DNA of 64,000 nucleotides from Microthrix sp041394405 (GCA_041394405.1 JAWKIF010000006.1:496001-560000); one strand, 5' to 3'; shown: positions 15,030 to 24,984, numbered from the stretch's first letter. A program made the numbers and translations. Notes: generated by a model from the sequence alone, not told the origin.

Positions 15030-18000
15030 AGTCCCAGCGGTCCTTGGGTGGCAGCTCGGCGCGGAATGCGGTCTCGAGGATCTCGGCCTGCTCTTGGCGG
15101 TGGATGAGCGCCGAACCTGTCGCGGGGCTTCCCGAGGCGACCCGGCTGACCCGGCGGATCTCATAGCCCTGGCCCTCCAGGGCCTCATACAAGCGCCCCT
15201 TGATGCCGTTCCATGGGCCCATGTTCTCGGGCTCTTCCTGCAGCCACACCACCTCGCTGCAGTTGGGGTAGCGGTCCAGTTCGCTCTGGATGGCCTTGAA
15301 GGGCCAGGGGAACAGCTGCTCCACCCGGGCCACCGCCATGTTCGCACCCAGCTGGTCGCGATGCTCGATGGCCTCATGGGCCACCTTGCCTGATGCCAGC
15401 ACCAGCCGGGTGACCTTGGCCGGGTCGAGGATGGACTGGTCGCCGATGAGCTCGTGGAAGCAACCGTCGGTGAACTCCCCGACGGGCGAACGGTAGCTCT
15501 TGGCTCGCAGCCCCGACTTGGGGGTGAAGATCACCAGTGGCTTGTTGCCGTCCCGGTGGATCTGTCGGCGCAACAGGTGGAAGTACTGGGCGGAGGTGGT
15601 GGCGTTGCACAGCTGGATGTTGTCCTCGGCCGCCAGGATGAGGAAGCGCTCGATGCGGGCCGACGAGTGTTCGGGCCCCTGACCCTCGTAGCCGTGGGGC
15701 AGCAGCAACACCAGGTCCGAGGTCTGCTTCCACTTGTCCTCGGCGGCCACGAGGTACTGGTCGATGATGATGGACGCGCCGTTGACGAAGTCGCCGAACT
15801 GGGCCTCCCACATCACCAGCGCATCCTGGTTGGCCACCGAGTAGCCGTACTCGAACCCCAGCGCCGCGTACTCCGACAGCAACGAGTCGTAGATCCACAA
15901 CTCGGCGCCGTCCGACGCCATCTTGGCGAGGGGCAGGTAGTCCTCGCCGGTGTGAAAGTCGACGAGCGCGGAGTGGCGCTGGGAGAACGTGCCCCGGCGG
16001 CTGTCCTGCCCGGCGAGGCGCACCGGGGTCCCCTCGGCCAGCAACGATCCGAACGCCAGCGCCTCACCGAGGGCCCAATCAACCTGGCCCTCCTCGTCGA
16101 ACATCTTGCGCCGGGCGTCGAACTGCTTGGCCAGCTTGGGGTGGACGGTGAAGCCGTCCGGGACCGTGTTGAGCGCCTCGAAGATGCGATCGAGCTCGGT
16201 GCGGTCGACGCCGGTCTCGACCGAACCGATCACCCCGACCGGCTTGGGCGGAGGTGGCACGGTGCGGGTCTCCGAGGGCTTGGCCTCCCGGGTGGATTCC
16301 AGCGCCTTGGTCAGCTCGGCCTGGTAAGCCTCGGCCGCCTGTTCGGCCAGCTCCAGGCTGAAGTGGCCCCGGCCCACCAGGGAGTCGCTGTAGAGCTGAC
16401 GCACCGGCGCCATCTGGTCGATGCGCTGGTACATGAGGGGCTGGGTGTAGCTGGGGTCGTCGCCCTCATTGTGGCCATGGCGGCGGTAACACACCATGTC
16501 GATGACCACGTCCTTTTCGAACTTGCGGCGGTACTCATAGGCCAGGCGCGCCACCCGCACACACGCCTCGGGGTCGTTGCCGTTGACGTGGAAGATGGGA
16601 GCCTGCACCATCTTGGCGACGTCGGTGGGGTACTCCGAACTGCGGGCCGACTCGGGTGGGGTGGTGAACCCCAGTTGGTTGTTGATGACCAGGTGGATGG
16701 TGCCGCCGACCCGATACCCCTTGATGCTGGACAGGTTGAGCGTTTCGGCCACCACCCCCTGCCCGGCGAAGGCCGCATCCCCGTGGATCAGCAGGGGCAA
16801 CACGGGATAGCGGGCGGCCTCGTCCTTGGGGATCTGGTCCATGCGCGCCCGTGCGATGCCCATCACGATGGGATCGACGGTCTCCAGGTGTGACGGGTTG
16901 GCGGCCAGTTCCAGCTCGATGGTCTTGCCCGCCAGCGACTTGAACACCCCGGTCTGGCCCAGGTGGTACTTGACGTCGCCCGAACCCTGCACTGCCTGCT
17001 CGTCGATGATCTGCTCGAACTCCTCGAACAGGTCGGTGTAGTGCTTGCCGACGATGTTGACCAGCACGTTCAAGCGGCCCCGGTGTGCCATGCCCAGAAT
17101 GGCGTTGGCCAGTTCGTCCTCGGCCGCCTGGGAGAGGATCTCGTCCAAGACGGGGATGGCCGATTCGGCCCCTTCCAGGCCGAAGCGCTTCTGGCCCAGA
17201 AACTTGGTCCCGAGGAACTGCTCGAGCGCGTCCGCCTTGTTCAGCAGGTCCAGCACGTGGATCTGTTCGTCGCCGGTGAGCGCGAATGCCTCCGGTTGTT
17301 CCATCTGTTCCTGGATCCAGCGCTTTTCCTCCACCTCCTGCATGTGCATGTATTCGACGCCGATGGTGCGGCAGTAGGCGTTGCGCAACACCCGGAGGAT
17401 CTCGCGCAGCGGAAGCCGGTCGGCTCCTCCGACGCTGGCGTAGATGCTGCCGGGGCCGGTCCGGAACTCGCGATCGAGGTCCCAAATGGTGAGGCCATAG
17501 GTGACCGGATCGAGCTCTTCGTGGATCTCGGGGGCCTTGGCCGACAGCGGGTCGAGTTCGGCGATGAGGTGGCCGCGGCTGCGGTACATGTTGACCAACA
17601 TCGCAATGCTCATCTGCTTCTGAACCAGGCCGCCTGTCTGGTCGGCGGGGTTGGTGTCGCGCCGCCACTCCACGGCCACGTAGGGCACGCCGATGTCGGC
17701 AAAGATGCGCTCGTAGAAGTCCTCTTCGCCCAGCAGCAGCCCTTCCAGGGTCTTGAGGAACGACCCCGACTCGGCCCCCTGGATGACCCGGTGGTCGTAG
17801 GTGGAGGTGACGGTCAGCACCTTGGAGATGCCCAGGTGGGCGATGGTCTCGGGGTCGGCGCCCTGGTAGGCGGCGGGGTAGTCCAGCTTGCCCACGCCGA
17901 CGATGACCGATTGTCCCGACATCAGCCTGGGCACCGACAGAACCGTGCCGATGGTGCCGGGGTTGGTGAGGGAGACCAGCGCACCCTGGAAGTCCTCCAC

Positions 18001-18792
18001 CGTGAGCTTGTTGGCCATGGTGCGCTTGACGACGTCCTGGTAGGCATCCACGAACTCGCGGAAGTTCATGGCATCGGCGCCCTTGATCACCGGCACCATC
18101 AGGAGCCGCTCGCCTCGGCGTTCCACGTCGATGGCCAGCGCAATGTTCACCTGCGAGTGGCGGGTTGACTGGGGCTTGCCGTGCTCGTCCCGCCCGAAGG
18201 TGACCGCCATGTCCGGGTGGTGATCGGCGATGGCCCGCACGATGGCGTAGCCGATGATGTGGGTGAAGCTGACCTTGCCGCCGCGGCTGCGACCGAGGTG
18301 ACCGTTGATGACGCCCCGATTCACCTCCAGCAACTTTGCGGGCACGTCGCGTACCGAGGTGGCGGTGGGGACGCCGAGCGAGGTCTCCATGTTCTCGACG
18401 ATGGCGGAGCCGATGCCCCGGATGGGCTTGGTCTGCGGCCCGGGGTCCGCCGACGGGTCGGGCTCTGGTGCGCTGGGTGTCTCGGGCGTACTGGGTGCTG
18501 CGGGCGTGCTGGGTGCTGCGGGCGTGCTGGGCGTCGCTGCCTGGCTGGGTGTCTCGGGCGTGCTGGGTGCCTGAGCGTCGCTGGATGCCTGAGCGTCGCC
18601 GGATGCTTCCGGCTGGGCGGGGGCAACTGGTGCGGTCGTTGGTGCGACCTCGGCGGGGCCTTCACCGTTCTCGCCGGCGAAATACTGCTGCCACTGTTCC
18701 GACACCGACGACGGGTCAGCCTCGAACGCCTCGCGGTACTCGTCCACCAGCCAGCTGTTGGGGCCCAGAAGATCATCAGGTGAGGTACTCAT
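15022..18792 (-). CDS. kgd: Multifunctional 2-oxoglutarate metabolism enzyme (KGD/OdhA type, E2-E1 fusion)
   Basis: The 1256-residue protein fuses an E2-like succinyltransferase core to a 2-oxoglutarate dehydrogenase E1, the arrangement seen in actinobacteria. Residues 1-42 are the E1-type N-terminal segment (PNSWLVDEYREAF). A Thr/Pro/Ala/Ser-rich linker covers about 45-125. The acyltransferase core follows, with DHRVIQGAESG in place of the usual HxxxDG; there is no lipoyl domain. E1 begins at about 400, with the ThDP-binding region GMAHRGRLNVLVNIVGKHY and the HGDAAFAGQGVVAE segment. It links the TCA cycle at 2-oxoglutarate. A TAGGCT -10 lies eight bases before the ATG. Confidence 0.96.
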   Translation of the reverse strand: MSTSPDDLLGPNSWLVDEYREAFEADPSSVSEQWQQYFAGENGEGPAEVAPTTAPVAPAQPEASGDAQASSDAQAPSTPETPSQAATPSTPAAPSTPAAPSTPETPSAPEPDPSADPGPQTKPIRGIGSAIVENMETSLGVPTATSVRDVPAKLLEVNRGVINGHLGRSRGGKVSFTHIIGYAIVRAIADHHPDMAVTFGRDEHGKPQSTRHSQVNIALAIDVERRGERLLMVPVIKGADAMNFREFVDAYQDVVKRTMANKLTVEDFQGALVSLTNPGTIGTVLSVPRLMSGQSVIVGVGKLDYPAAYQGADPETIAHLGISKVLTVTSTYDHRVIQGAESGSFLKTLEGLLLGEEDFYERIFADIGVPYVAVEWRRDTNPADQTGGLVQKQMSIAMLVNMYRSRGHLIAELDPLSAKAPEIHEELDPVTYGLTIWDLDREFRTGPGSIYASVGGADRLPLREILRVLRNAYCRTIGVEYMHMQEVEEKRWIQEQMEQPEAFALTGDEQIHVLDLLNKADALEQFLGTKFLGQKRFGLEGAESAIPVLDEILSQAAEDELANAILGMAHRGRLNVLVNIVGKHYTDLFEEFEQIIDEQAVQGSGDVKYHLGQTGVFKSLAGKTIELELAANPSHLETVDPIVMGIARARMDQIPKDEAARYPVLPLLIHGDAAFAGQGVVAETLNLSSIKGYRVGGTIHLVINNQLGFTTPPESARSSEYPTDVAKMVQAPIFHVNGNDPEACVRVARLAYEYRRKFEKDVVIDMVCYRRHGHNEGDDPSYTQPLMYQRIDQMAPVRQLYSDSLVGRGHFSLELAEQAAEAYQAELTKALESTREAKPSETRTVPPPPKPVGVIGSVETGVDRTELDRIFEALNTVPDGFTVHPKLAKQFDARRKMFDEEGQVDWALGEALAFGSLLAEGTPVRLAGQDSRRGTFSQRHSALVDFHTGEDYLPLAKMASDGAELWIYDSLLSEYAALGFEYGYSVANQDALVMWEAQFGDFVNGASIIIDQYLVAAEDKWKQTSDLVLLLPHGYEGQGPEHSSARIERFLILAAEDNIQLCNATTSAQYFHLLRRQIHRDGNKPLVIFTPKSGLRAKSYRSPVGEFTDGCFHELIGDQSILDPAKVTRLVLASGKVAHEAIEHRDQLGANMAVARVEQLFPWPFKAIQSELDRYPNCSEVVWLQEEPENMGPWNGIKGRLYEALEGQGYEIRRVSRVASGSPATGSALIHRQEQAEILETAFRAELPPKDRWDFN

Positions 18793-18800
18793 CGCGAGCG

Positions 18801-18806
18801 AGCCTA
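18801..18806 (-). promoter_or_regulatory. -10 element of kgd (leaderless-type)
   Basis: On the minus strand TAGGCT ends eight bases before the kgd ATG. No Shine-Dalgarno is present. Confidence 0.5.
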
Positions 18807-18921
18807 CAAACCCCCACCGTGAGCCGGTCGACCACGACCCACCGCGTGGTGGGGCCGAGGGCGGCTCTTGGCCCCAGCGCTACGGTGAGCTCCACCCGGT
18901 CCCCGTCTCAAAGGAGCATTC

Positions 18922-19713
18922 GTGCTGGTCGCCACCTGGAACGTCAACTCGCTGAACGCCCGACTGCCGCGGGTGGAGGAGTGGGTGACCCAGGTGCAGC
19001 CCGACGTGCTCATGATGCAGGAGACAAAGCTGGCCGACGACAAGTTCCCCCACCTGACCTTCTCGGCTCTGGGGTACGACAGCGCGCACTTCGGTGAGGG
19101 CCGATGGAACGGGGTGGCCATCATCTCCAAGGTGGGACTCGACGACGTCCACGTCGGCTTTCGGGGCGACGATCCCGCCGCCTGGGGGCATCCGGCCGAG
19201 GCGCGGCTGATCTGGGCCACCTGCGGGCCGGCGCGCTGCGCGTGTGTCTACGTGCCCAACGGTCGGGAGGTACAGGCAGAGCACTACCGGTTCAAGCTGG
19301 ATTGGCTGGCCCGGCTGCGCGACGACCTGGCAACCGAGGTGAACCCCCGGGACCCTTTTGTCATCGGGGGCGACTGGAACATCGCCCCGACCGATCGCGA
19401 TGTCTGGGACATTGGTGCCTTTGGCCCCGACTCCACCCACGTCAGCGCGCCCGAGCGCGAGGCGCTTGGGGCCATTACCGACGTCGGGCTGCGCGACACA
19501 TTCCGGGAGCGCTACGCGGACGCGGACGACCTGTTCAGCTGGTGGGACTATCGAGGCGGGAACTTCCACAAGAGGATGGGCATGCGCATCGACTACCTGC
19601 TCAGCACACCCGCCCTGGCCGATCGGGCCGTCTCGGATTTGATCGACCGCAATGCCCGCAAGGGCACCAAGCCCTCCGACCATGCACCCGTGTTGGCCCA
19701 CTACGACGTGTAG
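18922..19713 (+). CDS. xthA: Exodeoxyribonuclease III / AP endonuclease
   Basis: The 263-residue protein belongs to the Mg-dependent exonuclease III family, which cuts abasic sites in base-excision repair. Motifs in order are ATWNVNSLNARLPR at the N-terminus, LMMQETKLAD (catalytic Glu), CVYVPNG, GGDWNIAPTDRDVW and the final SDHAPV with the catalytic His. The GTG start follows AAAGGAGC at good spacing. It is divergent from kgd. Confidence 0.95.
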   Translation: MLVATWNVNSLNARLPRVEEWVTQVQPDVLMMQETKLADDKFPHLTFSALGYDSAHFGEGRWNGVAIISKVGLDDVHVGFRGDDPAAWGHPAEARLIWATCGPARCACVYVPNGREVQAEHYRFKLDWLARLRDDLATEVNPRDPFVIGGDWNIAPTDRDVWDIGAFGPDSTHVSAPEREALGAITDVGLRDTFRERYADADDLFSWWDYRGGNFHKRMGMRIDYLLSTPALADRAVSDLIDRNARKGTKPSDHAPVLAHYDV

Positions 19714-19777
19714 CCGGGTTCGATGCCGGGGCCCTGCGTGGCGGTAGGTTTCGACCTCGACGAGAGGGGGGAGCCCC

Positions 19778-20539
19778 ATGAGCGATGACGGCGACGCGGG
19801 TGGCGCGAAGTTCCCGGGCACCAACACGGTCTCGCGCATCGAGCGGCTGGATCAGTTGGAGATCACCCCACAACGGGCTGCGCTGCGACGCGTGGCGGCC
19901 GAGATGCGGGCGGTCATCGAGGGGCTGACCTCGACGGCCGCCGAGGCCGAGGACCTCGATGGCATGGCCGATCAGTTGGCCGGCATCGCCGCCGACCTGC
20001 GGGCTCATCACAAGGGTCGCGTCTACGAGGGGTTCGCCGAGTTGGCCAACGCCGGGCGGCTGGTCCCCGAGAACCCCGAGGTGCAGGCGCTCGCCGCCGA
20101 GATGTATGCCACCTTCGACCACAGCCCCTTCATCGGCTTGGCCAACCCGCTCTCACCTCCCATGAGCCTGCACCTCCACGACGACCAGGTCACCGGCACC
20201 GTGACGTTTGGGTCGGCCTATGAGGGCCCGCCGGGCAACGTCCACGGCGGGTACGTTGCGGCTGCCTTCGACGAGCTGCTGGGCTCAACACAAGGGCTGT
20301 CGGGCGCCCAGGGCATGACCGCCTACCTGCATACCGACTACCGCTCTCCCACGCCGCTGCACACCGAGCTGACGCTGCGGGGCTGGGTGCACGAGCGCGT
20401 GGAGCGCAAGATCTGGGTGCGGGGCTCGATCCACGCCGGCGATCGGCTGACCGCCGAGTGCGAGGGGCTGTTCATCTCCATGCAGCCCGGGGTATTCGCC
20501 TCCCTCCTCAAGGAACGCTCCGAGACCGAACCGGCCTGA
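19778..20539 (+). CDS. Hotdog-fold thioesterase (PaaI/THEM4-like)
   Basis: The 253-residue protein has a helical N-terminal half (about 1-120) and a hotdog domain at about 130-235. The domain shows NVHGGYVAAAFDELLGSTQ, the His/Gly and Asp region seen in acyl-CoA thioesterases of the THEM4/PaaI group, then TAYLHTDYRSPTPLH. It probably hydrolyses an acyl-CoA in the cytoplasm. AGAGGGGGGAG lies before the ATG. It converges on uvrD2 with a nine-base gap. Confidence 0.82.
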   Translation: MSDDGDAGGAKFPGTNTVSRIERLDQLEITPQRAALRRVAAEMRAVIEGLTSTAAEAEDLDGMADQLAGIAADLRAHHKGRVYEGFAELANAGRLVPENPEVQALAAEMYATFDHSPFIGLANPLSPPMSLHLHDDQVTGTVTFGSAYEGPPGNVHGGYVAAAFDELLGSTQGLSGAQGMTAYLHTDYRSPTPLHTELTLRGWVHERVERKIWVRGSIHAGDRLTAECEGLFISMQPGVFASLLKERSETEPA

Positions 20540-20548
20540 ACCTCACCG

Positions 20549-22696
20549 CTACGGCGCGTCCGAGATCAGCTCCAGCAGCTCGTCGCCGAACAGGTCGGCC
20601 TTGGTCGGGCCGATGCCCTTGATGCTCAGCAACTCGGCGCGGGTGGCGGGACGATCACCGGCCAGCCGCGTCAGCACGTCGTCGGTGAGGATGACGAACG
20701 CCGGCTTCTTGGCGGCCTTGGATCGGGTCAGGCGCCACGCTCGCAGCGCCTGGAACAGCTCGGCATCGGCGCCGGTGAGGCTGCCCTTGGTTGCCGGCTT
20801 GGTCGGCCTGTTGGTAGCCCGAGGGCGTCTGGGCCGCTGGCGTTGGACGCCGTTGAGGAAGTCGAGCGCGCCCTCGACCGAGTCGAGGAATTCCGAGGGC
20901 TTGCGGCGCATCTCCCGGCTGCCTGCAGTGCGCCGCTCGGCGCGGTGCAACACCAGCTCGTCCTCGGCCCGGGTGATGGCCACATAGAACAGCCGGGTCT
21001 CCTCGGCGAGTTCGGCCTGGGTTTCGGCGAAGTGGATGGGCACCAGGCCCTTCTCCAGCCCGGCCAAGTGGACAATCGGCCATTCCAAACCCTTGGCGGC
21101 GTGGAAGGTGGACAGCTCCACGACGTTGCCGTCGGGCCCGCCGTCGTCGGCCAAGCTGGAACGCAGCCAGGCCCCAAAGCCCGGAGCGGTGCCGGCTGGG
21201 TCCAAGTCGAGGTACTCGCGGCCCAACCGAACCAGCTCGTCCAGGTTGGCCAGGCGTTCCGCGGTGAGGTGTTCGGGCGCAATCCGCCCCCGAGAGACCA
21301 GCGGCTCTGCGGGGGTGACACCCGATGCCGTCGCCGACGTGCCGCCGGCGACCCCTTGGCTGTCCCATTCGTCGTCGAACTCATCCTGGTCATCGCCATC
21401 GACCAACCGTTCGGCCCGCTCCACGCGGGGCCGCAGCTCGCGCAGCTCTCGGTCCAGGTCGGCCACCCAACTGCCCACCTCGTGGGCGCGGCGCAGGCTG
21501 CGCATGGCGTCGGCCACCTCGGGCTGGTCCAGCAGGCCGCCGCCGCCTCGCGTGCGATGCGGCACCTGCGCGGCGCTGAGGGCCTGCGCCAGCGGTATGA
21601 GCTGGGCGTTGGTGCGCACCAGCACGGCCATGTCGCCCCAACGGTTGCCGGGGTGGCGGGCCCGCAACTGCCGGACGATGTTGCGGGCTTCGTCGGTTTC
21701 ATCCCCGTGCACCACCACCGTTGGGGCGTCGCCGTCGGGACGCGTGGGCACCAAGGCCGAGCCGCGCTGGTCGCTGCCGTCGCGCAGCACGGCGTTGGCC
21801 ACCGTGAGGATCTGCGGGGTGGAGCGGTAGTTGCGGGTGAGCGAGACGCTGGCTGCGCCGGGCACATGGCGGGGGAAGTCCACCAAGTACGAGGCGTCGG
21901 CGCCGTTCCAGGCGTAGATGGCCTGATGCGGGTCGCCCACCACCGTGAGGTGTGCGTCGTCACCCATCCACGCCGACAGCAGTTGAAACTGCCTGGGGTT
22001 GACGTCCTGAAACTCGTCGACGAACAGGAACCGGTTCATCCACTGACGTCCGGCGGCATAGACGGGATCGGCGCGCAGATCGCGGGCGGCCAACCGAAGG
22101 AGATCATCGAAGTCCACCACCCGCTGGCGGCGCTTGTGGTCGACGTAGGCGGCCATGATCTCGGCCATGCGTTCGGGTGGATACGGGGGCTCGCGACGGG
22201 CCGCCGCCGCTGCGGCCGGATACTCGTCGGGCTCGATGCAGCGGGCGTTGGCCCACTCGATCTCCCCCATGGTGTCCAGCAGTGCGGTCTTGGAACGCTC
22301 ACGGCTGACGGTGCGAATGTGGCCAAGCTTGGAGGTGATGAGCTCGGGCGGGGTGATGCCGCGCTCGGCCCACCGCTGGCGCAACTGCGCCCAGGCGATG
22401 GAGTGAAAGGTGCCGGCCTGCACCCCGTCGCGCAGGCCCAATTGGGCCAAGCGGTTGCGCAACTCGGAGGCCGCCTTGCGGGTGAACGTCACCGCCAACA
22501 CGGCGCGTGGATCGATGGCGCCGGTGGCGGACTGGAAGGCGATGCGCCGGGTGAGCACTCGGGTCTTGCCGGAGCCGGCGCCGGCCAGTATGCGCAGGTG
22601 CCGGGCCTCGTGGGTGGCCGCTTGGCGTTGCTCGGGGTTCAGGCCGGCCACCAGCCTGGCGGCGTCGTCGGGCGCTTCGATGGACGGCTCACTCAC
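20549..22696 (-). CDS. uvrD2: ATP-dependent DNA helicase, UvrD2 type with HRDC domain
   Basis: The GTG at 22696 is chosen because a TACGCT -10 lies seven bases upstream and the conserved part begins there. The 715-residue SF1A helicase shows Walker A AGAGSGKT (about 38-45), the DEFQD box, GDPHQAIYAWNGAD and FHAAKGLEWPIVHL. The C-terminal 75 residues are an HRDC domain (from LFQALRAWRLTRSKA to LSIKGIGPTKADLFG). UvrD-like core plus HRDC is the hallmark of actinobacterial UvrD2. It unwinds DNA 3' to 5' in repair or replication. Confidence 0.94.
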   Translation of the reverse strand: MSEPSIEAPDDAARLVAGLNPEQRQAATHEARHLRILAGAGSGKTRVLTRRIAFQSATGAIDPRAVLAVTFTRKAASELRNRLAQLGLRDGVQAGTFHSIAWAQLRQRWAERGITPPELITSKLGHIRTVSRERSKTALLDTMGEIEWANARCIEPDEYPAAAAAARREPPYPPERMAEIMAAYVDHKRRQRVVDFDDLLRLAARDLRADPVYAAGRQWMNRFLFVDEFQDVNPRQFQLLSAWMGDDAHLTVVGDPHQAIYAWNGADASYLVDFPRHVPGAASVSLTRNYRSTPQILTVANAVLRDGSDQRGSALVPTRPDGDAPTVVVHGDETDEARNIVRQLRARHPGNRWGDMAVLVRTNAQLIPLAQALSAAQVPHRTRGGGGLLDQPEVADAMRSLRRAHEVGSWVADLDRELRELRPRVERAERLVDGDDQDEFDDEWDSQGVAGGTSATASGVTPAEPLVSRGRIAPEHLTAERLANLDELVRLGREYLDLDPAGTAPGFGAWLRSSLADDGGPDGNVVELSTFHAAKGLEWPIVHLAGLEKGLVPIHFAETQAELAEETRLFYVAITRAEDELVLHRAERRTAGSREMRRKPSEFLDSVEGALDFLNGVQRQRPRRPRATNRPTKPATKGSLTGADAELFQALRAWRLTRSKAAKKPAFVILTDDVLTRLAGDRPATRAELLSIKGIGPTKADLFGDELLELISDAP

Positions 22697-22703
22697 CGGG
22701 CCG

Positions 22704-22709
22704 AGCGTA
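22704..22709 (-). promoter_or_regulatory. -10 element of uvrD2 (leaderless-type)
   Basis: On the minus strand TACGCT ends seven bases before the GTG start. There is no ribosome-binding site in the gap. Confidence 0.5.
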
Positions 22710-22831
22710 CCGGGGGCGGGGGACAGCCACGGAGGGGTGCGCAGCCCATCGGGCGGTGGCGCACCCGGCCGCCAGTCCGTCGCGTCCGTTCGCTGGCGGG
22801 ATAGCGTTGGAAGCGAAACCGGGGAGCGACC

Positions 22832-23482
22832 ATGGCCTATCCAACGAAACTGCTGCAGCCCACCGAGGAGATCATCCTCGACCTGAACCCGCACTGGAAG
22901 TTCCTGTTCCTGCCCACCGTGGGGCTCGTGGTCGGCACCGTCTTGGGCATCGTGGCGCTCGCCAACAGCTGGCGCGGCGCGGTGGCCATCGTGCTTGGCC
23001 TGTTGGTGTTGGCGGCGCTCGGCTGGTGGTTGCAGCGCTTCATCCTGTGGCGCACCACCAGCTTTGTGCTGACCACCGACCGCTGCATCTACCGCTCCGG
23101 GGTTTTTGTCACCTCGGGGGTGGAGATGCCCCTCGAGCGCATCAACACGGTGTTCTTTCAGCAGACCCTGTTCGAGCGCATGCTGGGCGCCGGCGACCTG
23201 GCCATTGAGTCGGGCGGGGAGACCGGCAAGGAGTACTTCCACGACATCCGCAATCCGCCCGAGGTGCAGCACGAGATCTACACCCAGATGGAACAGAACG
23301 AGAACCGCAAGTTCGACCGAATCGGTAAGGAGGCCGCCGAGGGCGCCCGGGCCCACACCGCCGGCGCCACCACCGGGCCGTTGACCGTCGCCGAGCAGCT
23401 CGAGAAGCTGGCCCAGTTGCGAGACAGCGGTGCGTTGACCGACGAGGAATTCGAGGCGCAGAAGGCCCGCCTGTTGGGCTGA
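22832..23482 (+). CDS. Membrane PH-domain (bPH2/DUF304) protein with SHOCT tail
   Basis: The 216-residue protein has two membrane helices (about 25-45 and 50-70) followed by a bacterial PH domain, with TTSFVLTTDRCIYRSGVF and MPLERINTVFFQQTLFERMLGAGDLAIES. The last 35 residues form a SHOCT motif (LEKLAQLRDSGALTDEEFEAQKARLL), a short helical pair often found at the end of bPH2 proteins. The role is unknown; such proteins are linked to membrane stress. GGGGAG precedes the ATG, and TAGCGT at 22800-22805 may be its -10 with a short leader. Confidence 0.86.
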   Translation: MAYPTKLLQPTEEIILDLNPHWKFLFLPTVGLVVGTVLGIVALANSWRGAVAIVLGLLVLAALGWWLQRFILWRTTSFVLTTDRCIYRSGVFVTSGVEMPLERINTVFFQQTLFERMLGAGDLAIESGGETGKEYFHDIRNPPEVQHEIYTQMEQNENRKFDRIGKEAAEGARAHTAGATTGPLTVAEQLEKLAQLRDSGALTDEEFEAQKARLLG

Positions 23483-23504
23483 CGGACTGCGCCGGAGCGT
23501 CCCG

Positions 23505-23804
23505 CTAGTCGGCCTCGTCCGGCGACCAGACCAGGTCCCATCGGTCTCCACAGCCGCTGCAGCGGTAGACCAGCGGGATGCCGTCGGTGATCTCGTCGGG
23601 TTCGCCGTCGAAGGAGTTGCCGGTGGGAATGGCCGCCAGCTCGGACTCGTCCCATCGGTCGAGGTTGGCTGAGGCGTCCGTCGAAGGCGACGCGACGCCG
23701 TCCGGGTCGGATGCGGCCGGGTCGGTGGGGTCGACGAGCAGGTGGGCCTCGAAGCCGCAGTCGACGCAGGTGATCACCTTGGGCGGTCGGGCGGGGTCGT
23801 GCAT
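23505..23804 (-). CDS. Small zinc-ribbon protein
   Basis: The 99-residue protein has one CVDCGF pair near the N-terminus and a CSGCGDRW pair near the C-terminus, which together could bind one zinc ion. Between them is an acidic, Asp/Ser-rich disordered stretch. No family is recognised. The ATG at 23804 is 14 bases after the galK stop on the same strand, so it is likely cotranscribed with galK. Confidence 0.7.
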   Translation of the reverse strand: MHDPARPPKVITCVDCGFEAHLLVDPTDPAASDPDGVASPSTDASANLDRWDESELAAIPTGNSFDGEPDEITDGIPLVYRCSGCGDRWDLVWSPDEAD

Positions 23805-23818
23805 GGCCGCACCGTAGG

Positions 23819-24859
23819 TCAAGGGGCGTCGATGAGCCGAGCACCATCGGAGGGTCGCACCCGCCACACCCGGGCGGCGGCATCGCCGAGGTCCGAGCCT
23901 GCGCGTGCAAGGGCCACCACGCAACCTCCGAAGCCGGCCCCCGTCAGCCGTGCCCCAAACACGTCGGGCCGCTCGCACAGCGACTCCACCAACGTGTCCA
24001 ACGCAGGCACCGAGACGTCGAAGTCGTCTCGCAGCGAGTTGTGGCTGGCCACCATCGCTGCGCCGGCAGCGGCGGAGTCGCCGGCGGCCAAGGCGGCAGC
24101 GAACACCTCGACGCGGTCGCACTCGCTGCGAACGTGCCGTGCACGACGCCTCAACACGGGGTCCTCAAGCGATTCGATGGCCTCCGCCGATGCCGTGGGG
24201 AGCGGTCCGATCAACCTGGCGGCCCGTTCGGTGGCGTCCCTGCGCTCGGAGTACCCCGAGCTGGACAACCGGCGGCTGACGCCCGAGTGCGCCACCCACA
24301 CCTCAACCTCGGGTGGAATGGGCACGTGCCGGTAGCGCTCCGTGGCACAGTCGATCAACAGGCCATGCCCGGAGCGCCCCGCGGCGATCACCAGTTGGTC
24401 CATGATGCCTCCCTGCACGCCTGACGCGGCCCGTTCCGCTCGCTGGGCCAAGCGGGCCAGCTCCAGGGGCTGGCCGACGTAGCCCAGCGCGAGCGCGGTG
24501 GCCACCTCAAGCGATGACGATGACGACAGCCCGGCTCCCACGGGCAGCGTGGTGGTCAACTCGCCGCGCCCGCCGGTCGTCGCGCCCAGCTCGACCGCCA
24601 TGGCAGCCACATAGCGCCCCCATGCCGGTTCGAGCCCCGCCAGGTGAGCGGCGAGTCCCTTGCGAACCGGCACATCCAACTTGAGTGGCTGGCGCTGGCC
24701 CGATGTCACGGTGAGGACGGTGCCCCCTGGTCGCAACGTAAACGTGGTGCCCAGGTCGATCGCCATGGGCAGCACCAGGCCGCCCGCATAGTCGGTGTGG
24801 TCGCCGATGAGGTTCACCCGCCCGGGCGCCCAGGCGGTTCGTCGGTCGGCGTCGATCAT
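23819..24859 (-). CDS. galK: Galactokinase (GHMP kinase)
   Basis: The 346-residue protein has the galactokinase signature GRVNLIGDHTDY (residues 13-24), the GHMP ATP-binding motif PVGAGLSSSSSLE and the C-terminal GAGFGGCVVAL. It phosphorylates galactose at C1 in the Leloir pathway. The other Leloir genes are not in the window. The ATG is seven bases downstream of TACCCT, suggesting leaderless expression. A small zinc-ribbon gene follows. Confidence 0.92.
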   Translation of the reverse strand: MIDADRRTAWAPGRVNLIGDHTDYAGGLVLPMAIDLGTTFTLRPGGTVLTVTSGQRQPLKLDVPVRKGLAAHLAGLEPAWGRYVAAMAVELGATTGGRGELTTTLPVGAGLSSSSSLEVATALALGYVGQPLELARLAQRAERAASGVQGGIMDQLVIAAGRSGHGLLIDCATERYRHVPIPPEVEVWVAHSGVSRRLSSSGYSERRDATERAARLIGPLPTASAEAIESLEDPVLRRRARHVRSECDRVEVFAAALAAGDSAAAGAAMVASHNSLRDDFDVSVPALDTLVESLCERPDVFGARLTGAGFGGCVVALARAGSDLGDAAARVWRVRPSDGARLIDAP

Positions 24860-24866
24860 CGGCGGG

Positions 24867-24872
24867 AGGGTA
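24867..24872 (-). promoter_or_regulatory. -10 element of galK (leaderless-type)
   Basis: On the minus strand TACCCT ends seven bases before the ATG. Confidence 0.45.
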
Positions 24873-24984
24873 GCGGCCGGCTGGCAACGTTGCGGACGCG
24901 GCAGCAAGAACCGTGGGGAGCACCACCCCCACCCAAGTTGGTGCGGACCCTGTGCGGGACAACATGCGGAGGGGTTCATTCAGC

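Noticed and set aside
15454..18168. Long plus-strand open frames opposite kgd
   Set aside because: They are mirror frames of a strongly conserved coding sequence; no start signals or family similarity.
20843..22804. Long open frame antisense to uvrD2
   Set aside because: High G+C keeps several frames open. The translation has no recognisable domains and biased composition, whereas the minus strand encodes a full helicase.
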